Shown here: one piece after another, positions 37,541-47,974 of the stretch
How positions within the stretch are numbered: position 1 is the first letter of the stretch
Layout: every line of letters starts with the position of its first letter
NCBI GenBank assembly: GCA_015057835.1
Contig: SVDL01000004.1
Location: forward strand, 1 to 64,000
DNA length: 64,000 bases
From: Lachnospiraceae bacterium
Lineage (GTDB): Bacteria; Bacillota; Clostridia; Lachnospirales; Lachnospiraceae
Direction of reading: 5' to 3'
Made by a program: the position numbers and the translations under genes
The notes under the pieces: model-generated
The model's input: the letters and a program-made list of their open reading frames with translations, nothing else
Databases searched by the model: none
Told to the model about the DNA's origin: nothing

Positions 37541-38950
37541 ATGAAAAAAGTGATCGCACTTGCACTCACAGCAGTAATGACACTTTCCCTCGCGGCATGC
37601 GGCGGCGGAGCAGCGTCTTCTGCAGCGGAAACAGCTGAAAGCGCAGCGGAAGAGGTAAAGGTAGAGGAAGCTGCGGAAGAGCCGGCAGAAGAGACCACGG
37701 AAGAAGTGGCAGAAGCACCGGCGGAAGAACCGGCGGCATCGGATGACAGCAAGATCATCAACATCTATGCATGGAACGAAGAGTTCAAGGGCTTCTTTGA
37801 GAAATATTACACCGTACCGGAAGGCTACACAGTAAACTGGGTCATCACTCCTTCTGACAACGGCGCATACCAGCAGAAACTCGACGAGGCGCTCCTCAAC
37901 CAGGAAAGCGCTGCGGCCAAGGACAAAGTCGACATGTTCCTCGCGGAAGCCGACTACATCCTGAAATATACGAATTCTGATTTTACTCAGGATGTCGAGG
38001 CAATGGGCGTTACGGATTTCTCCAATGCTTATGAATATACTGTACAGGCCGCATCGGATGCCAACGGCGTCGTCAAGGGCGTTTCCTTCCAGTGCTGCCC
38101 GTCCGCTCTGATCTATCGCCGTTCCATCGCGAAAGATGTTCTCGGAACCGACGATCCGGCGGAAGTGCAGGAACTTCTCTCCGACTGGAGCAAATTTGAA
38201 GCGGTTGCTGACACTGCGAAAGAAAAGGGCTATTACATGACAGCTTCCTTCGCTGAGACCTACCGTGTTTTCTCCAACAACGCGACTTCTCCGTGGGTCG
38301 ACGCTGACGGCAACCTTCAGTTTGATCCGCAGATCGAAGCATGGATCGCTCAGACTGAAAAGTTTATCGAAAAAGACGAAACTCTGACAGCCGGTATCTG
38401 GGATGAAGAAAAGAACGTCCAGATGTTCGCTGACGGCAAGACGATGTGCTTCTTCGGCCCGGCATGGTACTTCAACTTCTGCATGGGCAACGCACAGGAT
38501 CCGGAAAAAGGCTGCATGGGCGACTGGGCGATCTGCCAGGGACCGCAGGCTCACTTCTGGGGCGGCACATGGCTTCTTGCACCGACAGGCACAGACAACG
38601 CTGACGTCGTTGCGGATATCATGAACACATTCATCAACGACGAAGAAGTCTGCTCGAACCTCGTTCAGAATGAAGCACAGTTCTCCAACAACCAGGCGGT
38701 CAACGCCAAATTCGCGGAAGATCCGGACTACGGTTCAGAATTCCTCGGCGGACAGAATGACACCGCTGTATTCGTAGAACTTGCCAAGAACATCCGTTTC
38801 GAAAACCAGACCATCTATGATCAGCTCCTCAACGAAGGCCTCCAGAGCAACCTTCAGGAATACTTCAAGGGCAATGTTGACAAAGAGACGGCACTGAACA
38901 ACTTCTACAGCTACGTCAATGAGACTTACCCGGCGATCGTTACCCCGTAA
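37541..38950 (+). CDS. Carbohydrate ABC transporter substrate-binding lipoprotein
   Basis: Lipobox LSLAACGGG, acidic linker, INIYAWNEEFKGFFEKYY...; followed by two permeases. Confidence 0.93.
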   Translation: MKKVIALALTAVMTLSLAACGGGAASSAAETAESAAEEVKVEEAAEEPAEETTEEVAEAPAEEPAASDDSKIINIYAWNEEFKGFFEKYYTVPEGYTVNWVITPSDNGAYQQKLDEALLNQESAAAKDKVDMFLAEADYILKYTNSDFTQDVEAMGVTDFSNAYEYTVQAASDANGVVKGVSFQCCPSALIYRRSIAKDVLGTDDPAEVQELLSDWSKFEAVADTAKEKGYYMTASFAETYRVFSNNATSPWVDADGNLQFDPQIEAWIAQTEKFIEKDETLTAGIWDEEKNVQMFADGKTMCFFGPAWYFNFCMGNAQDPEKGCMGDWAICQGPQAHFWGGTWLLAPTGTDNADVVADIMNTFINDEEVCSNLVQNEAQFSNNQAVNAKFAEDPDYGSEFLGGQNDTAVFVELAKNIRFENQTIYDQLLNEGLQSNLQEYFKGNVDKETALNNFYSYVNETYPAIVTP

Positions 38951-39063
38951 CGAATCATCCGGAACAGCTTGGGGAGGCAAGGTGATAAACCTTGCCTCTC
39001 ACAGTATAGAGGCTGCAGCCCGATGCAGGGCGGACAGGCAGCTAAGGCAAGGAGGGAACCCGA

Positions 39064-40020
39064 GTGGACAGAAAGAAAAGCGGAATCAGCTACGCGAAGT
39101 GGGGATATATTTTTGTAGCGCCATTTTTCATCGCGTACATTATCTTTACACTGACTCCGCAGCTGATGACATTTTATAACAGCTTATTTATGAATTACCG
39201 GGACGGGCTCATGCAGGTCGGACCGAAATTCGTCGGACTGAAGAATTTCATCTCGCTCTTTACACCTGATAAATCCGGCTCGATCGGCATGCTGAAGTAT
39301 TTCGGCAATACAATGATCCTCTGGGTCATGGGCGCGGTGCCGCAGGTCGCTGTCGCGCTGCTCCTTGCGGTGTTCTTCACCAGCACGAGACTGAATATCA
39401 AAGGACAGCAGTTCTTCAAGACCGTTATTTATATGCCTAACCTGATCATGGCAGCGGCATTTTCCATGCTGTTCTTTACCCTGTTCTCCCCGGTCGGCCC
39501 GATCAATAAGATCCTGGTCTCCTCCGGAATGGCGAAGGCTTCCATCGATTTCCTGAACCTGAAAGTACCGGTCAGGGTCCTGATCTCCCTCATGAACTTC
39601 CTCATGTGGTTCGGCAATACGACGATCCTCCTTATGGCAGGCATCATGGGAATCGATCAGGGGCTGTTCGAGGCCGCCTATATCGACGGAGCGTCCTCCC
39701 TGCAGGTGTTTAAAAACGTGACGCTTCCTCTTCTGAAGCCGATCCTCGTATACGTTATCATCACTGCAATGATCGGAGGCATTCAGATGTTCGATGTCCC
39801 GCAGGTCCTGACAAATGCGAAGGGCACGCCGGACCGGGCGTCGATGACCATGGTCATGTATCTCAACAATTACCTGCAGACTTCCAAAAACTACGGTATG
39901 GCGGGAGCGATCAGCGTGATCCTCTTCATCATCTCCGCAGCGCTCAGCCTGATAGTCTACAGATCCATGTCGGCAACATACAGACAGAACAGGGGGAGAC
40001 ACCGTGACAGAGATAAATAA
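39064..40020 (+). CDS. Sugar ABC transporter permease (MalF-type)
   Basis: EAAYIDGASSLQVFKNVTLPLLKPILVYVII EAA motif; 6 TM pattern. Confidence 0.94.
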   Translation: MDRKKSGISYAKWGYIFVAPFFIAYIIFTLTPQLMTFYNSLFMNYRDGLMQVGPKFVGLKNFISLFTPDKSGSIGMLKYFGNTMILWVMGAVPQVAVALLLAVFFTSTRLNIKGQQFFKTVIYMPNLIMAAAFSMLFFTLFSPVGPINKILVSSGMAKASIDFLNLKVPVRVLISLMNFLMWFGNTTILLMAGIMGIDQGLFEAAYIDGASSLQVFKNVTLPLLKPILVYVIITAMIGGIQMFDVPQVLTNAKGTPDRASMTMVMYLNNYLQTSKNYGMAGAISVILFIISAALSLIVYRSMSATYRQNRGRHRDRDK

Positions 40021-40867
40021 TAAGAAAGCTGCCAGACAGCTCCTCATATGCCGGATCGTCGTTTATGCGATTCTTATTTTCCTGACGGTCCTGTGCCTCT
40101 TCTCCTTCGTGATGATGATCGTGAATTCCAGCCGGTCCAACGCGCAGCTCCAGGGCGGCTTCACGCTGAAGTGGGGAGGACATTTCCTGGATAATCTGAG
40201 GAACGCGTGGACGGACGCCTCCATCAATATCCCAAGAGGAATGCTGAACAGCTTTATCATCGCGGCCTGCTGCGCGGTCCTGACCACTTATTTTTCCGCG
40301 CTGACGGCATACGGCATTCACGTTTACGATTTTAAGCTGAAAAATACGATGTTCATGTTCATCATGGCTGTCATGATGATCCCGACCCAGGTGTCGGCGG
40401 TCGGATTTATCCAGCTGGTCAACAAATTTCACCTGACCAATAATTATCTGCCGCTGATCCTTCCCTCGATCGCTGCTCCGGTGGTGTTCTTCTACATGAA
40501 GCAGTATCTTGAGAGCGTTCTGCCGATCGGCATGGTGGAGGCGGCAAGAATTGACGGATCCAGTGAATTCCGCACATTTAACCAGATTGTTCTGCCGATC
40601 ATGAAGCCGGCGATCGCGGTCCAGATGGTTTTCGCGTTCGTCGCATCCTGGAACAATTACTTCATTCCTGCCCTCCTTCTTGATAAAGCGGAACTGAAGA
40701 CTGTCCCGATCATGATCGCCCAGCTTCGCTCGGCGGACTACTCGAAATTCGACATGGGAAAAGTATATATGTTCATTCTCCTGGCGATCCTGCCTGTTAT
40801 GGTCGTATATATTATTCTCAGCAAATCCATTATTCGCGGCGCGACGGACGGCGCGGTCAAGGGTTGA
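40004..40867 (+). CDS. Carbohydrate ABC transporter permease (MalG-type)
   Basis: EAARIDGSSEFRTFNQIVLPIMKPAIAVQMVF EAA motif; 17-bp overlap with the preceding permease gene. Confidence 0.94.
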   Translation: MTEINNKKAARQLLICRIVVYAILIFLTVLCLFSFVMMIVNSSRSNAQLQGGFTLKWGGHFLDNLRNAWTDASINIPRGMLNSFIIAACCAVLTTYFSALTAYGIHVYDFKLKNTMFMFIMAVMMIPTQVSAVGFIQLVNKFHLTNNYLPLILPSIAAPVVFFYMKQYLESVLPIGMVEAARIDGSSEFRTFNQIVLPIMKPAIAVQMVFAFVASWNNYFIPALLLDKAELKTVPIMIAQLRSADYSKFDMGKVYMFILLAILPVMVVYIILSKSIIRGATDGAVKG

Positions 40868-40868
40868 T

Positions 40869-41822
40869 ATGACACTGAAAGATAAAGGTTTTTACAAAGG
40901 AATGAACCTGGGCGGCTGGATGTCCCAGTGCGACTACAGCGAGGAACGTCTGAACGGTTTTATTACAGAGAAGGATTTTGAGACGATCGCTTCCTGGGGA
41001 TTCGATCATGTGAGGATCCCGGTTGACTACAACGTGCTGTGCACGGAAGAGGGAGAGATCAGCGCCAAAGGAATCTCGAGGATCCAAAATGCCCTGGAGA
41101 ACTGCGGCGAATACGGACTCCGCGCGGTCCTTGACCTGCATAAGACAGCGGGCTTCTCCTTTGACCAGAATGAGGGGGAGAGCGGTTTCTTTGAAAATGA
41201 GAAATACCAGGAACAGTTCTACCGGATCTGGGAAGCGCTGGCGGGACATTTCGGTGCGATGAGCGGCAGCGTTGCCTTCGAGCTTTTAAATGAGGTGACC
41301 GAGAAAGAATATCTTCCCGCGTGGAAAAGGATCTCCTCGGAATGCATCCGCAGGATCCGCCTTGCGGCACCGGACTCTCTGATCCTTCTGGGCAGCTATC
41401 ACCACAACAATGTGGGAGCAGTCCCGGATCTGGACAGCCCGCAGGATAAGAATGTGATCTACAATTTCCACTGCTATGATCCGATCCGGTTCACGCATCA
41501 GGGCGCTCACTGGATGCCGGAGCTGATTGACCGCACGGGCTTCTCCTATGAGGAGAGCGGCGCGTCGGAAGCGTATTTTGAAGAGCTGTTTGCCCCGGCA
41601 ATCAGGAAAGCGGAAGAAGAGGGAACCGCCCTTTACTGCGGCGAGTACGGGGTGATCGATCAGGTTCCTCCGGAAACCGCTCTGAAATGGTTCCGCGCGC
41701 TGCACGCAGTGTTTGAGAAACATCAGATCGCGAGAAGCGTCTGGTCCTTCAGAGAAATGGATTTCGGTATCGCGGACGCGAGATGGGACGGTCTCCGCAA
41801 GGAGCTTCTGACCCTGCTGTAA
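40869..41822 (+). CDS. GH5 family glycoside hydrolase (cytoplasmic)
   Basis: KGMNLGGWMSQCDYS, WGFDHVRIPVDYNVL, VLDLHKTAGFSFDQN, FELLNEVTEK, ALYCGEYGVID; no signal peptide. Confidence 0.9.
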   Translation: MTLKDKGFYKGMNLGGWMSQCDYSEERLNGFITEKDFETIASWGFDHVRIPVDYNVLCTEEGEISAKGISRIQNALENCGEYGLRAVLDLHKTAGFSFDQNEGESGFFENEKYQEQFYRIWEALAGHFGAMSGSVAFELLNEVTEKEYLPAWKRISSECIRRIRLAAPDSLILLGSYHHNNVGAVPDLDSPQDKNVIYNFHCYDPIRFTHQGAHWMPELIDRTGFSYEESGASEAYFEELFAPAIRKAEEEGTALYCGEYGVIDQVPPETALKWFRALHAVFEKHQIARSVWSFREMDFGIADARWDGLRKELLTLL

Positions 41823-41844
41823 ATAAGAAGTATATAGATAGTGA

Positions 41845-41879
41845 ATAGTAAATACTAGATAGTAAATACTAAATAGTAA
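41845..41879. repeat. AT-rich 14-bp direct repeat
   Basis: ATAGTAAATACT at 41845 and 41859, partial third copy ATAGTAA at 41873. Confidence 0.75.
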
Positions 41880-41975
41880 GAGACATACCCGCTGCTACGC
41901 TCGGTCGTCGTCCCCCTCAGCCTGAGGTCTTCGGGCTCCTTTGGACAATGTCGCTCAGCAGCGGGTATGTCTCTT
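41878..41975. repeat. 19-bp perfect inverted repeat enclosing a 60-nt structured loop (terminator or MITE/REP-like element)
   Basis: AAGAGACATACCCGCTGCT (41878-41896) and AGCAGCGGGTATGTCTCTT (41957-41975); followed by TTT. Confidence 0.85.
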
Positions 41976-42004
41976 TTTGCGTGCGGAACTTCAAAGGTTA
42001 TTAT

Positions 42005-42610
42005 TTAAAGCGGCTTGAAGTCGGAAGCGGGATGCTTGCAGAGCGGGCAGATGAAGTCCGCCGGAAGCTCCTCCCCTTCGTAAATATATCCGCAGATCGT
42101 GCAGACCCACCCTTTTTTCTTCTCGGGGGCAGGCTGCGGTTTCGGCTTGATATTGGCGAAATAGTAGGCGTAGGTTGCCGAAGCGGTCTTGTCAAAGACA
42201 TCCCCGTCCGCTACGTCCGCGAGGAACAGCGTGTGGGAACCGACGTCGATGGCGTCATACACATCTCCGGAAATAAAGCCGTTGCATCCGTTCGTGATGT
42301 AAACGATGCCGTTTTCCGAGCGGCTGAACTCGATGCCCGCCATCTTGTCCACGTCGCGTCCGCTCTGGAAGCCGAAGTGCTGGAAAGTGCTGAACTGTGC
42401 GGCTTCACTGAGGATGGAAACGTTGAATTTCCGTGTCTTCAGGATCATGTCGTGCGTATAATTGGCTTTATTGACGGCTATGGAGATGCGGTTAGGGGTG
42501 CTGGCGACCTGTGTGACCGTATTGATAATGCATCCGTTGTCTTTTTCTCCGTCGCGGGCGGTGCATACAAACAGACCGTAGCTGAGATTTCTCATTACCA
42601 GATCATTCAT
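42005..42610 (-). CDS. Flavin reductase-like (flavoredoxin) domain + C-terminal rubredoxin (high-molecular-weight rubredoxin type)
   Basis: MRNLSYGLFVCTARDGEKDNGCIINTVTQVASTPNRISIAVNK; C-terminal WVCTICGYIYEGEELPADFICPLCKHPASDFKPL. Start set at ATG 42610 rather than the longer ORF. Confidence 0.92.
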   Translation of the reverse strand: MNDLVMRNLSYGLFVCTARDGEKDNGCIINTVTQVASTPNRISIAVNKANYTHDMILKTRKFNVSILSEAAQFSTFQHFGFQSGRDVDKMAGIEFSRSENGIVYITNGCNGFISGDVYDAIDVGSHTLFLADVADGDVFDKTASATYAYYFANIKPKPQPAPEKKKGWVCTICGYIYEGEELPADFICPLCKHPASDFKPL

Positions 42611-42741
42611 TGGGAATCCCTCCTTCGTTCCGGGTATCCTTTTTAAGGAACGGTCCGCGGCGCGGACGGCGTTCCTGCTCTTACAGGTGTTCCCATTATA
42701 CCATGAAGCGGTGTGAGAAGAAAACAGTCGGGACGCAGATG

Positions 42742-43836
42742 TCAGATATTTATGCCATGCTGGGAGAGCTCGGCGGCGGCTTCCGCTTCTTCCGCGGTGC
42801 GGGTGATCTTCTCCACATAGAGGTCCCCGTCTTCCGTGTATTTGACGCGGATGCGCCCGTAGGCAAAGCCGTGCGTGCGGCACTGGCCGATGGCAATATA
42901 GTGACGGTTTCCCTTCGCGGTCCAGCGGAGAAGACGCTTGACGTTCTTTCCGCAGACGACGCAGCGCAGTGCGGTGACTTCTTTGTCCCGCATGGCGGAC
43001 TCTTTGGAGGGAAACTCTCTGGAAATGTATTTTTCATAGCGGTCATAGAAGAGACGGATCTCTTCTTCCGCGAACATCGGGTGCTGATAGCAGTCGATGG
43101 AATAATCGTAATGAAGGACTTTCAGCGGAAGCTTCTGCACGACCAGCGCGGTATAGGCGGCGTCATCATAGGCCCGGTGGTATTCCCGGGTCTGTTCGAT
43201 CGCAAGATACTCCGCGGCATAGGACAGGGAGCGGCGCTTCTGGCGCTCCTCAAAGGCGATGGCGAAAAGCTTCTGGGCGTCCTCAAAAAAGACAGGGCCC
43301 GGAAGGAGGTCCAGAAGACCGTAAAATGCGAGATTCCGCTGCAGCTCCAGAAGATCCTGGTCGCCCCAGGTGCAGAAAATATAATCGCGCCCGCACCAGC
43401 GGAGAAAAGCGCGCACGGCATCCGGAAAGAGCATGCCGCTGTCGAGCTCGCGGCGGGAAATGCCGATGACGTCCCGGGTGCGGAAATGCAGTGTGCGGTA
43501 GACGGTCGGCTTTACGAACTGGTGGAAAATATCCACGACATTCAGATCCCGGTCCAGTTTGACCGCGCCGATGTCAATGATCTCGAACGGCAGGGATTTG
43601 TTCTCACGGCCTTTTCCGTAGGGACACTGATTCCACTCGAGATCGAACACTATATAATAGGAAGGATCGATTTTTCTGTCGGGAAGATTGGAGCGGATCC
43701 CTTTGGGAGGAGTCCGTCTTTTGGTGACCAGAGGCTCCCCGGAGAGAGAATACGCGGGAATCAAAACATCCCCGGACGGGGTGCCCGGGGCGGAAGCGGC
43801 GTTGCTGCTGAGCGCGTTGGTATCGGTATTATTCAT
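42742..43836 (-). CDS. DEDDh 3'-5' exonuclease family protein with C-terminal CxxC region
   Basis: YIVFDLEWNQCPYG...FEIIDIGAVKLD; CTWGDQDLLELQRN; EYHRAYDDAAYTALV; CVVCGKNVKRLLRW. Confidence 0.85.
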   Translation of the reverse strand: MNNTDTNALSSNAASAPGTPSGDVLIPAYSLSGEPLVTKRRTPPKGIRSNLPDRKIDPSYYIVFDLEWNQCPYGKGRENKSLPFEIIDIGAVKLDRDLNVVDIFHQFVKPTVYRTLHFRTRDVIGISRRELDSGMLFPDAVRAFLRWCGRDYIFCTWGDQDLLELQRNLAFYGLLDLLPGPVFFEDAQKLFAIAFEERQKRRSLSYAAEYLAIEQTREYHRAYDDAAYTALVVQKLPLKVLHYDYSIDCYQHPMFAEEEIRLFYDRYEKYISREFPSKESAMRDKEVTALRCVVCGKNVKRLLRWTAKGNRHYIAIGQCRTHGFAYGRIRVKYTEDGDLYVEKITRTAEEAEAAAELSQHGINI

Positions 43837-44446
43837 GTTCTTCGCTTATGTGAAACAGGATCATACCGCCTTTTTTTTGAAAACCGGTATTCCACAGATG
43901 CTCAAAATCCAGCCAGACATATTCCCCGTAACTGGCGGCCTTTACAAACAGGCCGTTTTCATCCGAGCGGTATCCGTTGAGGAGAAACCAGTGCCAGATA
44001 AAATCATACAGGGCGTTATCCGTGTGGCCGAGAAGCAGGAAAGGCACGGGAATTCCTCTGTCGATCCGGTCCGTCAGTGTCTTCACAGCCTCATCATAGG
44101 GGGCGTTTCCGGAATATCCTTCCATGGTGACGCCTTTCACGCCGGCGTCCTGAAAATACCGGTTCAGGCCTTCCATATAATAGGACAGACGGTCCACGCC
44201 GGTCAGCCGGGGGTGGAGATAAGGCTTCATCGTCAGCGCAAAGCTGTTGAAGTCGGCAAAGGTCACGTGTTCCGTATCATACGGATACAGACCGGAAATC
44301 CCGGAATACTTCTGCAGGAGAAGGCACATTTCCGCCGCTGTCGTTGCGGCGCACCCTCCCTTGTTCATGGTGAAATCCCGGTACCACTCCTGATTAAATC
44401 CGTAATAATTTCCTATGCTGTAGTGGGGAAGTTCCTTGATCAACAT
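43829..44446 (-). CDS. C39-like/papain-like cysteine peptidase domain protein
   Basis: NKGGCAATTAAEMCLLLQKY and FIWHWFLLNGYRSDENGLFVKAASYGEYVWLDFEHLW. Confidence 0.6.
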   Translation of the reverse strand: MLIKELPHYSIGNYYGFNQEWYRDFTMNKGGCAATTAAEMCLLLQKYSGISGLYPYDTEHVTFADFNSFALTMKPYLHPRLTGVDRLSYYMEGLNRYFQDAGVKGVTMEGYSGNAPYDEAVKTLTDRIDRGIPVPFLLLGHTDNALYDFIWHWFLLNGYRSDENGLFVKAASYGEYVWLDFEHLWNTGFQKKGGMILFHISEEHE

Positions 44447-44560
44447 ATATTCCTTCAGCTCATCCGGCTGCGGAAAACCGCGCAGAAACGCCGGATCTTT
44501 CCTGTTTTTCCTACTTTGTTAGGATACCGCTTGAATCCATTCTTGTAAAGTGCTGTTTTC

Positions 44561-44590
44561 TTGACAAAAGAGAAGGAATCCATCTATAAT
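44561..44590 (+). promoter_or_regulatory. ileS promoter
   Basis: TTGACA (44561-44566), 18 bp, TATAAT (44585-44590). Confidence 0.8.
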
Positions 44591-44717
44591 AAACTAACTA
44601 TGCTGAGAGGACTGTGCCCATCCGGCACAGATCTCTTCATGCGCAGACTTTTACCGGAGACAGCGCCGCTGTCCCGATAAGATAATTATCACAGAAACTG
44701 AAGGAGACTGCTTAAGT

Positions 44718-47870
<3,153 letters not shown>

Positions 47871-47974
47871 TCCGTCAGAAGTGCTTCATGGAAACGGTTC
47901 CGGGCTTCCGGCAGCCGTATAGAAGAATGCACGGATTCCGACACTGTGCAGAAAGAATCGGAGAATAATACTAA

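Noticed and set aside
42613-42883. Long N-terminal extension of the Hrb ORF (MPHARLCLRAHPRQ...)
   Set aside because: RBS, homology and the ATG at 42610 support the shorter protein; the extension is the reverse of intergenic and exonuclease 3' sequence.
44591-44717. T-box riboswitch upstream of ileS
   Set aside because: Leader is short and lacks the T-box consensus and a terminator/antiterminator pair.
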